A stretch of 64,000 nucleotides of DNA from Enterococcus mundtii (GTDB taxonomy: Bacteria; Bacillota; Bacilli; Lactobacillales; Enterococcaceae). Both the position numbers and the translations under genes were made by a program. This document shows, one piece after another, positions 53,451 through 63,487 of this stretch. Every line of letters begins with the position of its first letter. Within the stretch, counting starts at the first letter, position 1. The DNA is taken from the NCBI RefSeq assembly GCF_002947535.1, contig NZ_PUAP01000027.1, positions 1 through 64,000 on the forward strand. The letters are read 5' to 3'. The notes under the pieces are model-generated. The model was given only the letters and a program-made list of their open reading frames with translations. It was not told where the DNA came from and made no database searches.

Positions 53451-55274
53451 TTGGATTACTTAAAAAGGTTGTTAGTAGGGAAGCCGTTGAAATCGGCGGA
53501 AAACGACGAGCATAAATTAACAAGGTTCGCCGCGTTAGCACTACTATCTTCCGATGCGTTGTCATCGATTGCGTACGGAACAGAACAAATCGTTGTGGTA
53601 TTAGTTGCGTTGTCTGCTGCTGCGATCTGGTATTCATTGCCAATTGCTGCATTTGTTATTATTTTATTGATTTCATTAACTCTTTCTTATCGGCAGATCA
53701 TTCACGCTTATCCACACGGGGGTGGGGCTTACGTTGTTAGTAGTGAGAACCTCGGTAAAAATGCTGGACTGATTTCGGGTGGGTCTTTATTGATCGATTA
53801 CATGCTGACTGTTGCGGTTTCCGTTTCAGCTGGTGCAGAAGCAATCACTTCTGCTATACCCGCTCTATATGGACATCAAGTAGCGATTTCGGTGACTATC
53901 GTCCTCTTGTTGATGATGTTGAACTTGCGTGGACTGAGAGAATCAGCTTCGTTTTTACTGTTTCCAGTCTATACATTCATTCTCGTCATCACCTTATTGA
54001 TCATTGTTGGTTTGTTCAATATCGTGACTGGGGCAGTACCACTACAAGCAACAGCGCTTCCTGGTGCAGTCGTTCCTGGGGTTTCTGTCGCATTGATTTT
54101 ACGCGCCTTTTCTTCTGGTTCTTCTTCATTGACTGGTGTAGAGGCGATCAGTAACGCGGTACCGTTCTTCAAGAAACCACGGGCAAAAAACGCAGCCATG
54201 ACCTTGACGATGATGGCAGTGATCTTAGGGTTCTTTTTTGTAGGGATCACGTTTATCAACTATTGGTATGGGATCGTTCCTGAAAAAGAAGTAACTGTTC
54301 TTTCCCAAATCGGACAAGCTGTTTTTGGACATGGGATCTTGTATTATATCTTGCAATTTGCGACAGCCTTGATTTTGGCGGTGGCAGCAAATACAGGGTT
54401 TTCTGCCTTTCCAGTATTAGCTTATAACTTAGCAAAAGATAAATTCATGCCTCATATGTACCAAGATCGTGGCGATCGGTTAGGCTACTCAAACGGCATC
54501 ATCACGCTTGCGCTAGGTTCGATTGTTCTATTATTTATTTTCCAAGGTTCGACAGAACGATTGATTCCTTTGTATTCGATCGGTGTATTCATTCCATTTG
54601 CATTATCGCAAACAGGAATGGTCATCAAATGGAAAAAAGAAGGCAAAAAGTGGTGGACGAAATCAATTGCGAATATTACGGGTGCATTTATCTCTTATGC
54701 CATCATCGCAATCTTATTTGTTTACCGCTTAGGAGATATTTGGCCGTTCTTCATCATCATGCCAATCGTTATGTTCGTCTTCTATAAAATTCATGATCAT
54801 TATAAAAAAGTAGCAGAACAACTTCGCTTAGAAGATGAAGTGAATTTACACGAGTATGAAGGAAATACGGTTTTGGTACTTGTAGGGAACGTCACGCGGG
54901 TAAATACCGGAGCGTTGAATTATGCGCGTTCGATCGGTGATTATGTTGTCGCTATGCACGTTTCATTAGATGAGGATATCGAAAAGGAAAAAGAGATCCA
55001 AGCAGAATTTAAAAAGCATTTTCCAGATGTTCGTCTTTCAATCGTCCATTCTTCTTATCGGTCGATCCAAAATCCGATTTTGCGTTATGTGGACATTGTC
55101 AGCAAAAATGCTGCAAAACAAAATTATACGACGACCGTATTGATTCCACAATTTGTCCCAAACCGCAGATGGCAGAATATTTTGCATAATCAGACGAGTC
55201 TGAGATTGCGTTTACGCCTTTCTTGGCGTGAAAATATCGTTGTAAGTACGTATAGTTATCATTTGAAAAAATAA
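53451..55274 (+). CDS. kimA: KimA-type high-affinity potassium importer (APC superfamily)
   Basis: A 607-residue protein, the same length as Bacillus subtilis KimA, with twelve membrane helices (about 30-450) and a cytoplasmic C-terminal domain. The start KRLLVGKPLKSAENDEHKLT, LSSDALSSIAYGTEQI and YPHGGGAYVVSSENLG match KimA closely. It is a K+/H+ symporter inhibited by cyclic di-AMP in Bacillus. The start is TTG with AAAGGAG eight bases upstream. It has its own promoter and terminator. Confidence 0.9.
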   Translation: MDYLKRLLVGKPLKSAENDEHKLTRFAALALLSSDALSSIAYGTEQIVVVLVALSAAAIWYSLPIAAFVIILLISLTLSYRQIIHAYPHGGGAYVVSSENLGKNAGLISGGSLLIDYMLTVAVSVSAGAEAITSAIPALYGHQVAISVTIVLLLMMLNLRGLRESASFLLFPVYTFILVITLLIIVGLFNIVTGAVPLQATALPGAVVPGVSVALILRAFSSGSSSLTGVEAISNAVPFFKKPRAKNAAMTLTMMAVILGFFFVGITFINYWYGIVPEKEVTVLSQIGQAVFGHGILYYILQFATALILAVAANTGFSAFPVLAYNLAKDKFMPHMYQDRGDRLGYSNGIITLALGSIVLLFIFQGSTERLIPLYSIGVFIPFALSQTGMVIKWKKEGKKWWTKSIANITGAFISYAIIAILFVYRLGDIWPFFIIMPIVMFVFYKIHDHYKKVAEQLRLEDEVNLHEYEGNTVLVLVGNVTRVNTGALNYARSIGDYVVAMHVSLDEDIEKEKEIQAEFKKHFPDVRLSIVHSSYRSIQNPILRYVDIVSKNAAKQNYTTTVLIPQFVPNRRWQNILHNQTSLRLRLRLSWRENIVVSTYSYHLKK

Positions 55275-55300
55275 GCACATGATAGTGAGTAACAACTTTT

Positions 55301-55338
55301 AACCTTAGAACAGCACTTTGGTGTTCTAAGGTTTTTTT
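55301..55338 (+). terminator. Rho-independent terminator of kimA
   Basis: AACCTTAGAACA and TGTTCTAAGGTT form a perfect 12-base stem with a 9-base loop, followed by five more T. Confidence 0.92.
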
Positions 55339-55403
55339 ATAGTTATGTGAAATGGGTTGGGTATTCAATTTTACAATGACTATCTATCTGAATCTCAAAT
55401 AAA

Positions 55404-55450
55404 AAAACACCACCAAATCGAGAGTTTATCTCTTGAACTGGCGGTGTTTT
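55404..55450 (-). terminator. Rho-independent terminator of the opuC operon
   Basis: On the minus strand AAACACCGCCAGTTC pairs with GATTTGGTGGTGTTT and is followed by more T. The inner loop has AAGAGA/TCTC pairing. Confidence 0.85.
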
Positions 55451-55503
55451 CAACTATTTAAAAATAGAAATCCATTGGGTTCAATATGAATTCTCTATGT
55501 TCG

Positions 55504-56166
55504 TCATCTTGAATGCTTTGCTGCAGGGTCTAAACGGCGTTCGATGATCCCTAAGACCCAGTCGGTGATGATTGCCATAAAGGCTGTTGGTAAGGCTCCG
55601 GCTAAGATGATCGACGTACCATCTGTGGCATTGGTCCCACGAATGATGATATCTCCTAACCCGCCAGCTCCGACGAAAGCACCGATGGCGGTGATCCCGA
55701 TGGCAACGACCAAAGCATTTCTGATACCTGCCATAATGACTGACACAGAAAGTGGTAGTTCCACCATGAAGAGTCGTTGGCTGGCTGTCATCCCCATCCC
55801 TTTACCGACATCAAGGATATTTTTGTCGACTTGGATCATCCCAGTGTACGTGTTCTTGATGATCGGCAATAGCGAATACAAGAACACCGTGACGATCACG
55901 ACATTGACCCCTAAACCTAAACCAATCATCAAAATCGAAATCATCGCTAAAGAAGGAATCGTTTGGATGATGTTTGCAAAGCGGATCACCCAATTGGCTA
56001 ACTTACGTTTTCGTGAAATGAGAATACCAACGGGGATACCGACGATTGCTGCAAAAAGTACACCATAGATCGAAATGAGAAAGTGACGTAGGAACTGTGA
56101 AAAGACATACGTACCATTCTCTTGAAAATAATAAATAAATTGTTCAAGCCAATTCATGTTTTCCAT
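55504..56166 (-). CDS. opuCD: Osmoprotectant ABC transporter permease OpuCD
   Basis: A 220-residue permease with about five membrane helices and the binding-protein-dependent motif NILDVGKGMGMTASQRLFMV. It is similar in layout to the other permease of the operon (57086-57727). I chose ATG 56166 with GGAGGGG ten bases upstream; a GTG at 56175 lies one base from that site. It is the last gene of the operon CA-CB-CC-CD. The system imports betaine, carnitine or choline under osmotic stress; exact substrate unproven. Confidence 0.92.
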   Translation of the reverse strand: MENMNWLEQFIYYFQENGTYVFSQFLRHFLISIYGVLFAAIVGIPVGILISRKRKLANWVIRFANIIQTIPSLAMISILMIGLGLGVNVVIVTVFLYSLLPIIKNTYTGMIQVDKNILDVGKGMGMTASQRLFMVELPLSVSVIMAGIRNALVVAIGITAIGAFVGAGGLGDIIIRGTNATDGTSIILAGALPTAFMAIITDWVLGIIERRLDPAAKHSR

Positions 56167-56171
56167 TATCG

Positions 56172-57089
56172 TCACTCCCCTCCAAAGTATTGGTTTTCTT
56201 TTAAAAAGCGCTCTGCGACGACAGAAGGCTCAACCAAATTATTGTCTGCTTCATAGTTCAATTGTTGCATTTTTTCAGTGCTGATCGTATTGCTTAATTT
56301 TGTTAATGCTTCTGCTAAACCGGGCGTATCCTTTAATAATTGATTATCTACAACTGGTGCAGCGTCATAAGGTGGGAAAAAACTCAAGTCATCTTCTAGC
56401 ATGACTAGATCATAACTAGCAATACGACCGTCTGTCGAATACCCTAAAACGATATCCATTCTCCCGGCTTCTACAGCGTCATAAACTAGACCGATCTGCA
56501 TAGGTAAGATGGAATCAAATGAAAAGCCATACGTTTCTTTGAAGCCGTCATAGCCATCTCCTTTACGATTGATCCAGGAAGTATCCACACCAGCAACAAG
56601 TTCGTCGGCGACATTTTTCAAGTCACTGACTTTCTTTAAATTGTATTTTTCCGCAGTATCTTTACGGACAAGAAAAACGTAGGTATTCTCAAACCCATAA
56701 GAAGGGAACCATGTTTGATCATACCGTTTTTCAAACTCACGTTTTACGATGTCAAATGCTTTTTCAGGATCTTTCTCAGGCGGTAAATTAAGGGTAGTAG
56801 TCAAATCTGTCCCTGTATAGCGAGCGGCAGAAATAGACGCATCGCCGTTCATCATCGCTTGATGATTGATCGTGGTCGTTGCTAAGTTATTGATGATCGT
56901 CGTATTTTTTTCTGTATAATGTTCGATCATCCCAGCCACGATACTGGCGATGATCTGAGCTTCAGAAGTGATCCCACCGGTGATAGAAATCGTATCTTCA
57001 TCGGTATTACTTGCCAATCCTGGGAAGGAGCAACTTGCAAGTAATAAGACGGTCAATACGAGAACGACACTATTTCTGATTCGTTTCAT
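56172..57089 (-). CDS. opuCC: Osmoprotectant-binding lipoprotein OpuCC
   Basis: A 305-residue extracellular binding protein. The N-terminus ([20 protein letters not shown]) is a lipoprotein signal with lipobox LLASC, so Cys20 would be lipidated. The rest is a glycine betaine/choline-type OpuAC domain ([18 protein letters not shown] at its start, [14 protein letters not shown] inside). It overlaps the CB permease stop and is followed directly by CD. Confidence 0.92.
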   Translation of the reverse strand: MKRIRNSVVLVLTVLLLASCSFPGLASNTDEDTISITGGITSEAQIIASIVAGMIEHYTEKNTTIINNLATTTINHQAMMNGDASISAARYTGTDLTTTLNLPPEKDPEKAFDIVKREFEKRYDQTWFPSYGFENTYVFLVRKDTAEKYNLKKVSDLKNVADELVAGVDTSWINRKGDGYDGFKETYGFSFDSILPMQIGLVYDAVEAGRMDIVLGYSTDGRIASYDLVMLEDDLSFFPPYDAAPVVDNQLLKDTPGLAEALTKLSNTISTEKMQQLNYEADNNLVEPSVVAERFLKENQYFGGE

Positions 57090-57727
57090 TCGTCATTCTC
57101 CTCCCTCAATGCGATCGGAGTTAACCGATTCTCTAATAGTCCTAATAAGAAATCTGCAAGCAATGCTAAGATCGTTACAGGGATCGTTCCAGCGAAAATC
57201 AAATCGGGTTGATAATTATTCAAACCGCTAAAAATCAAATCGCCTAACCCGCCAGCACCGATATAAGAGGCAAGGGTTGCCCATGCGATCACATAGACTG
57301 CTGCTAACCGGATCCCAGCCATGATCGTCGGCATAGCGATCGGCAACTCGACAGAAAAAATCGATTGGATATTTGTCATACCCATGCCTTTTGCGACATC
57401 GCGGTAATTCCAATCCACATTTTTCATCCCAATATAGGTGTTTCTTAAAATAGGCAAAAGGGAATAGATGAATAGGGCAATGATTGCAGGAAGTTTACCA
57501 ACTCCGAATAAAGGAATCATAAGTGCTAATAGGGCAAGAGAAGGCACCGTTTGTAACGCACTGGTCAGACCAATAACAATCGTTGCGACTTTAGGAAAAC
57601 GCGTCAAAAGAACACCTAAAGGAACAGCAAAGGCAATCCCGATGACCAATGCAATTGCTGAAATATAGAGATGTTCGAGACTTTTTGAGAGGATCTCAGC
57701 GCCATGTTGTTGAAAAAATTCGGCCAT
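57086..57727 (-). CDS. opuCB: Osmoprotectant ABC transporter permease OpuCB
   Basis: A 213-residue permease with five to six hydrophobic spans and the conserved loop [20 protein letters not shown], nearly the same motif as in the CD permease. Its stop overlaps the start of opuCC by four bases and it begins 3 bases after opuCA ends, so the operon is translated as a unit. AAAGGAGG precedes the ATG. Confidence 0.92.
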   Translation of the reverse strand: MAEFFQQHGAEILSKSLEHLYISAIALVIGIAFAVPLGVLLTRFPKVATIVIGLTSALQTVPSLALLALMIPLFGVGKLPAIIALFIYSLLPILRNTYIGMKNVDWNYRDVAKGMGMTNIQSIFSVELPIAMPTIMAGIRLAAVYVIAWATLASYIGAGGLGDLIFSGLNNYQPDLIFAGTIPVTILALLADFLLGLLENRLTPIALREENDE

Positions 57728-57730
57728 TGG

Positions 57731-58900
57731 TTAAACCTCCTTTGTTTCAGATGGCGTACCAATTGCATCAGTAAGCGATGATTCTTCGCCCCAGATCACG
57801 TCATAGACGATGTCGACAAGAGACGCTCGAGTTAAAATACCAACGACTTTATTTTGTTCATCAACTACTGGTACATATTTTAAACCACGTTTTAAGATTC
57901 GTTGTAGGGTATCACGTAAATAAGCAGATTGTTTTACATAAAAAACATCCTTGTTCAAGATATCGCCAACACTCGAGACTTTGCCACGTTTCTTATCGAT
58001 TGTTTCAACATCGATAAATCCTTTTAAGGTATTTGAATTATCAGTCACTAAAAGCGTATCGACGCGTTTTTCACGCATCAATTTGATGGCTTCTTGCAAT
58101 GATTTTTCTGGCGTGATCGTGATGGCTTGGTTCAGCATGACTTCGCCTACTTTTGTCGTATCTGGTTTGGCTTGAAGCAAGCGATCTTCACCAATCAATT
58201 CTTCGACAAATTCATTGGCAGGGTGGCGTAAAATGTTTTGTGGCGTATCAAACTGAATGACTCTGCCTTCGCTCATGATCGCAATGCGACTGGATAATTT
58301 GATTGCTTCATCCATATCATGTGTTACGAAGACAATCGTTTTTCCTAAACGTTCTTGCAGATCCTTGACTAAATCTTGTAAAGAATCTCTTGTGATAGGG
58401 TCTAACGCGCCAAAAGGTTCATCCATCAAAATGATGTCTTGATTCGCTGCTAACGCGCGAACGACACCGATACGTTGCTGTTGACCACCAGATAACTCAT
58501 GTGGGTAACGATCAAGCATTTCACGAGGAAGCTCCACAAGATCGATCATTTTCTCAGCTGTTTTGTTCCGTTCTTCTTGGCTGACCTTCAATAATTTTTG
58601 CACAAGAGTGATATTTTCTCGGATCGTCATGTGGGGCATCAAACCGATACTTTGGATCACATAGCCGATTTGTCGTCGGAGTTCAACGGGGTTGATTTCT
58701 TGGATCGATTTTCCATCAATCAAAATCTGACCTTCTGTCGGGTCTGTCATGCGGTTAAGCATCCGCATCGTGGTTGTTTTTCCGCTACCACTGGTACCGA
58801 TAAAACAAATGAATTCGCCTTTTTCAAAAGAAATATTGACGTTCTCAACCGCGATTTTTCCACCTTTGTAAATTTTTGATACATTCTGAAATTCAATCAT
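57731..58900 (-). CDS. opuCA: Osmoprotectant ABC transporter ATPase OpuCA with CBS domains
   Basis: A 389-residue ATPase: Walker A GTSGSGKTT (about 36-44), signature LSGGQQQR, Walker B IILMDEPFGALDP, then two C-terminal CBS domains (about 255-375; LREKRVDTLLVTD and LKRGLKYVPVVDEQNKVVG). CBS domains sense ionic strength or nucleotides in this family and in lactococcal-type relatives bind cyclic di-AMP. I chose ATG 58900 (IEFQNVSKIYKG), with AGAGGTG upstream; the frame extends nine codons further. A weak promoter (TTGTAT, 17 bases, CATACT on the minus strand) lies at 58946-58974. Confidence 0.93.
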   Translation of the reverse strand: MIEFQNVSKIYKGGKIAVENVNISFEKGEFICFIGTSGSGKTTTMRMLNRMTDPTEGQILIDGKSIQEINPVELRRQIGYVIQSIGLMPHMTIRENITLVQKLLKVSQEERNKTAEKMIDLVELPREMLDRYPHELSGGQQQRIGVVRALAANQDIILMDEPFGALDPITRDSLQDLVKDLQERLGKTIVFVTHDMDEAIKLSSRIAIMSEGRVIQFDTPQNILRHPANEFVEELIGEDRLLQAKPDTTKVGEVMLNQAITITPEKSLQEAIKLMREKRVDTLLVTDNSNTLKGFIDVETIDKKRGKVSSVGDILNKDVFYVKQSAYLRDTLQRILKRGLKYVPVVDEQNKVVGILTRASLVDIVYDVIWGEESSLTDAIGTPSETKEV

Positions 58901-59100
58901 ATTTGCACCTCTTCTTTTCTTTTCCATAAAGAATGTTCTTATAATAGTATGCCTAAAATAACTAAGGAATACAAATTTGATGATTTATTTACTATACAAA
59001 TAACTAGATTAGTAGGCATTTTTTGAATTTATAAATAAAAAACAACTGAAAAGATAACGCAACTAATTATAAGTGAATGGAAACAGAAGATTTTTGCTTT

Positions 59101-59129
59101 TTGGCATTGTCCGCATAAAATGGTAAAAT
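59101..59129 (+). promoter_or_regulatory. Promoter of queA
   Basis: TTGGCA, 17 bases, TAAAAT, about 33 bases before the start codon. Confidence 0.65.
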
Positions 59130-59161
59130 AAAAGGGCCAAACAGAGAAAGTGAGTGACGAT

Positions 59162-60193
59162 ATGTTAACAACAGAAGATTTTGATTTTGAGTTACCCGAA
59201 GAACTGATTGCCCAAACACCATTAAAAGATCGGGATCATTCCCGATTACTTATAGTTGACCGTAAGACAGGTGAGATGATGGACAAACATTTCCATGAAA
59301 TCATTGAGGAATTAAACCCTGGTGATGCGTTAGTGATGAATAATACACGCGTATTGCCTGCGCGTTTATATGGTGAAAAAGTTGAGACTGGCGCCCATTT
59401 AGAAGTCTTGCTTTTAACCAATACAGAAGGTGACACGTGGGAGACACTGATCAAACCAGCCAAACGTGCCAAAGTAGGAACGGAGATCGTTTTTGGTGAC
59501 GGCCGTCTAAAAGCAGTTGTGAAAGAAGAGCTAGATCATGGTGGACGAATCATTGAATTTGCTTATGAAGGGATTTTTTTAGAAAATCTAGAAGCACTTG
59601 GTGAAATGCCGTTGCCTCCTTATATCAAAGAACGGTTAGAAGATCCAGATCGCTATCAGACTGTCTATGCAGAAGAGAATGGCTCAGCAGCTGCACCAAC
59701 CGCTGGCTTGCATTTTACAACAGAACTGTTAAAGGAAATCAAAGCAAAAGGGGTAGAGCTTGTCTATTTGACTCTCCATGTCGGTCTAGGAACCTTCCGT
59801 CCAGTGAGTGTCGATAAAATCGAAGAGCACGAAATGCACAGTGAATTTTATCGTTTGACCGAAGAAGCTGCTACTCGCTTAAATCAAGTTCGCCAAAATG
59901 GCGGGAAAATCGTAGCAGTAGGTACGACTTCGATCCGCACATTAGAAACGATCGGTACGAAATTTGATGGTGAGATCAAAGCAGATAGTGGGTGGACCGA
60001 TATCTTTATTACGCCAGGGTATGAGTTCAAAGTAGTTGAAGCTTTTTCTACGAATTTCCACTTACCAAAATCCACTTTAGTGATGTTAGTCAGTGCGTTT
60101 GCTGGTAGAGAATTGACATTATCAGCATATCAACATGCCATTGATGAACGTTACCGTTTCTTCAGTTTTGGAGATGCAATGTTTGTGAAGTAA
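59162..60193 (+). CDS. queA: S-adenosylmethionine:tRNA ribosyltransferase-isomerase
   Basis: A 343-residue enzyme of the queuosine pathway; it transfers ribose from SAM to 7-aminomethyl-7-deazaguanine in t[16 protein letters not shown] at the start, [22 protein letters not shown] (with the conserved AGLHF) and [10 protein letters not shown] are the family blocks. ATG 59162 gives the usual length; an in-frame GTG at 59150 would add four residues. It stands alone with its own promoter and terminator. No other que genes are in the window. Confidence 0.95.
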   Translation: MLTTEDFDFELPEELIAQTPLKDRDHSRLLIVDRKTGEMMDKHFHEIIEELNPGDALVMNNTRVLPARLYGEKVETGAHLEVLLLTNTEGDTWETLIKPAKRAKVGTEIVFGDGRLKAVVKEELDHGGRIIEFAYEGIFLENLEALGEMPLPPYIKERLEDPDRYQTVYAEENGSAAAPTAGLHFTTELLKEIKAKGVELVYLTLHVGLGTFRPVSVDKIEEHEMHSEFYRLTEEAATRLNQVRQNGGKIVAVGTTSIRTLETIGTKFDGEIKADSGWTDIFITPGYEFKVVEAFSTNFHLPKSTLVMLVSAFAGRELTLSAYQHAIDERYRFFSFGDAMFVK

Positions 60194-60204
60194 CTTTTTA
60201 AGAT

Positions 60205-60241
60205 AAAAAAGACCCCGACTCTCGATTAGTCGGGGCTTTTG
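60205..60241 (+). terminator. Rho-independent terminator of queA
   Basis: AAAAGACCCCGACT pairs with AGTCGGGGCTTTT around a 7-base loop. Confidence 0.9.
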
Positions 60242-60685
60242 TGCTTCGGAAGGAAACAAATAAATAGAATTAGTGTAACTTTCCATAGAACATGCAAAGT
60301 ACGGTGTTGAATTTCTTCTTGATAAACAAAAAATCTTGTTTTCTTTACATCTTCAACAGTTGAATCATCTCTTGTTCCTATTCAATTTTCAGATGTTCGT
60401 GTTATTTAATTGTTACGTATCCCATTACTTCTTTTTTTGAACGATTTTCGTTTCAAACAGTCATACGCATTCACTATTTATAATGGTTACTTCACATGCT
60501 CGTTAAGGTGAAACTTGTACTTCTAACAACTTTGTTTGCTTATACTACTCTATCGAGAAATTCTTCTATCTATTTGTCTTTTCCTCCTTCCTTATGGTTA
60601 AATAATACCACGTTTTGGTAGCGTTTGCAATTGATATGTATTGATTATTTTAAAATATTTCTCTTCATATATATATGCGATATAG
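60242..60685. other. Intergenic region with no gene seen
   Basis: About 440 bases between the queA terminator and the P-type ATPase promoter, pyrimidine-rich on the plus strand. I found no credible coding frame, tRNA or strong hairpin. It may be the remains of a deleted gene, but nothing in it is recognisable. Confidence 0.45.
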
Positions 60686-60740
60686 TTGAATTAATTAAAA
60701 AAATGATGTTATACTAAAATAGTACGTTATACATAACGTA
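60686..60740 (+). promoter_or_regulatory. Promoter with a perfect palindromic operator upstream of the P-type ATPase
   Basis: TTGAAT (60686-60691), 18 bases, TATACT (60710-60715), then TACGTTATACATAACGTA (60723-60740), perfect 8-base arms around AC at the transcription start. This looks like a repressor site; the regulator is unknown. AAAGGAGG for the gene follows at 60750-60757. Confidence 0.65.
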
Positions 60741-60762
60741 TGATTTTTAAAGGAGGTATAGG

Positions 60763-63422
60763 ATGGACAGTTACAAAAAAACAATAGAAGAAACAGTAGA
60801 AGAAACAAAAGTAGATATAGATCAAGGATTGTCGACTACTGAAGCAAAGGAAAGGAGTCGACAACAAGGAAAAAATCAATTCGAAGAAGCCCCCAAAGAA
60901 TCACTCTTCAAAAAGTTTATACGAAGTCTTTCAGATTTTACCACGATTATTTTATTAGTTGCCGCAGTCATCTCATTTTACACCGCATTTGCAACGGAAC
61001 ACGGAGACCTATTTGAAGGGCTCTTGATCATTGCGATCGTTATCATCAATTCAGTTCTAGCGATCGTTCAAGAAGGAAATGCAGAAAAAGCATTAGAATC
61101 TCTACAGGATATGAATAAACAAACCGCTACGGTCATCAGAGATGGCAAAGTAGAAAAAGTAGATGCTGAGAATCTAGTCGTTGGGGATGTACTGGTATTA
61201 GAATCAGGCTCAGCAATTGCTGCGGATGCTCGCTTAGTTGAAACATCACAATTACGTGTAGAAGAATCAGCTCTAACCGGTGAAAGTGAGGCTGTCGAAA
61301 AAGACGCAGGTTACATAAGTCAAGAAGATGACTCTCTCGGTGACCAATTGAACATGGTCTTCAAAGGTTGTACTGTTGCTGCTGGTCGTGGGAAAGCGAT
61401 CGTCACAGCGATTGGTATGCAGACCGAAATGGGAAAAATCGCCGGATTATTAAATGACCATACAATGCAGAAAACGCCATTACAAGTTCGTTTGAACCAA
61501 TTAGGGAAGCGAATCAGTGTGATTGCATTAGCAGCTGCTGCCTTAGTCTTTTTGATTGGTGAACTTCAAGGTGAACCGTTGCTTGAAATGTTCATGACTT
61601 CGATTTCGTTGGCTGTTGCCGCAGTACCAGAAACGCTCACTGTTATCGTTACGTTGACACTTGCTTATGGTGTGCAGAAAATGGCGAAAAAACATGCGAT
61701 CATTCGTCAGCTGCCAGCTGTTGAAACACTCGGAACTGCTAATGTCATCTGTTCGGATAAAACCGGTACACTGACACAAAATCGGATGCGCGTCCGTCGT
61801 GTGTGGAGTAAAGAAGATGAAGTAACAGATGTCGAAGATTCAATGACAAATAGCGCTATGGAAATTTTAAAAATGGCTGCATTATGTACAGATGTGACGG
61901 TTGAAAAAGAGGACGATGAATTGATCGTCAAAGGTAATCCAACGGAAGCAGCAATCGTACGTGCAGTTGAGGAAAATATCATACAAAAGAAGAATTAGAA
62001 GAAAAATACCCAAGAGTTGACGAACTCCCATTCGACTCAGATCGAAAAATGATGACGACTGTCCATAAAATGGGTGATAAGTATATCTCTATCACAAAAG
62101 GCGCATTTGATGTCTTAGCACCAAAATTTACGTCTGGAGATGTTGAACAAGCAGAAGTGGTCAACGACCGTTTTGGGAAACGTGCCTTACGTGTGATTGC
62201 AGTAGGTTATCGAACGTATGACGAAAAACCACAAGAAATCACTTCAGAAGCTTTAGAAAAAGATTTACGTTTGATTGGCTTGATCGGTATGATCGATCCG
62301 CCACGTCCTGAAAGTAAAGGTGCTATCAAGCGTGCGAAAAAAGCTGGTATCAAAACAGTGATGATCACTGGGGACCATGTTGTCACTGCCAGTGCGATTG
62401 CCAAAGAATTGGGGATTTTGACCAATAGTAACGAAGCTCTTTCAGGTGCGGAACTCCGTGCTTTATCTGATGAAGAATTAGATGATCGAGTAAAAGATTT
62501 ATCCGTTTATGCTCGCGTAACCCCTGAAGATAAAATCCGAATCGTCAAATCATGGCAACGAACAGGTGCTGTGGTCGCAATGACAGGTGATGGTGTGAAC
62601 GATGCGCCAGCATTGAAAGCGAGTGACGTTGGATGTGCGATGGGGATCACCGGTACAGATGTGGCGCAAAGTGCCGCTGACATGATTTTGACCGATGACA
62701 ACTTCGCTACGATCGTTGATGCAGTTAGCCAAGGACGTTCTGTTTATCAAAATATTCGAAAAGCAATCAACTTCTTATTAAGTTGTAATATCTCTGAGAT
62801 TTTTATCGTATTGATTGCGATGTTAGTTGGTTGGGGTGCACCATTTACAGCCGTTCAACTGTTGTTCGTAAACGTTGTCGCTGATGGACTACCTGGTTTC
62901 GCTCTAGGAAGAGAACCAGCAGAGGAAGGGATCATGAATGAAGCACCAATTCCTAAAAATGAAGGGATTTTCGCTCGAGGTCTAATGAAGAAAATTGCCA
63001 TCAATGCGGGAATATTTACGGTAGTTACTTTGTTTGGTTACTACTTAGGAAGCTTCGTTGATACGATCAGCCCTTGGGTCGATGCTAGTCAAGAAGTTGG
63101 ACAAACAGTAGCCTTTCTAGTATTGGCTTACTCTTCGATCATCCATGTCTTTAATGTTCGTAGTAGTCAATCGATTTTCAAAGTGAACTTAGCAACGAAT
63201 AAATCGTTAGTCGAAATGGCGATCCTTTCCATTCTTATCACGTCAGCGGTCGCTTTGTTGCCATTCACGCAAGAATTATTTGGTTTAGTTCATATCAGTC
63301 TGAATCATTGGTTCTTAGTAGGAATCTTGTCGATCGTACCGATTGCGGTCAATGAATTGATCAAGTTCCACCAATTGCCAGATGAGGAAGAGGCAGTAGA
63401 AGCACCAGAGTCTGAAATGTAA
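60763..63422 (+). pseudogene. P-type cation-transporting ATPase (Ca2+-type), split by a frameshift
   Basis: Two frames cover one P2-type ATPase. The first (60763-61998, 411 codons) holds the N-terminal cation ATPase domain, TGES motif (ALTGESEAVE), membrane helices, VPETLTVIVTLTLAYG and the phosphorylation site CSDKTGTLTQ. Near 61970-61985 the match passes to the -1 frame (open to 63422), which continues with KEELEEKYPRVDELPFDSDR, MITGDH, TGDGVNDAPALKASD and the last helices. A TAG at 61996 ends the first frame. Everything else is well preserved and the operator looks intact, so the break is recent, a sequencing error, or a -1 slip at CAAAAG. Relatives export Ca2+ or similar ions. Treat as broken unless shown otherwise. 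Confidence 0.82.
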
Positions 63423-63435
63423 AAAAATAAACACC

Positions 63436-63470
63436 AAAAAAAGGATTGGAGATTTTCCAATCCTTTTTAT
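63436..63470. terminator. Bidirectional terminator
   Basis: AAAAAGGATTGGA and CCAATCCTTTTT (with GATTTT between) flank convergent genes, with A and T runs on both sides. Confidence 0.9.
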
Positions 63471-63487
63471 TATGGTGAAAAAGCTGA

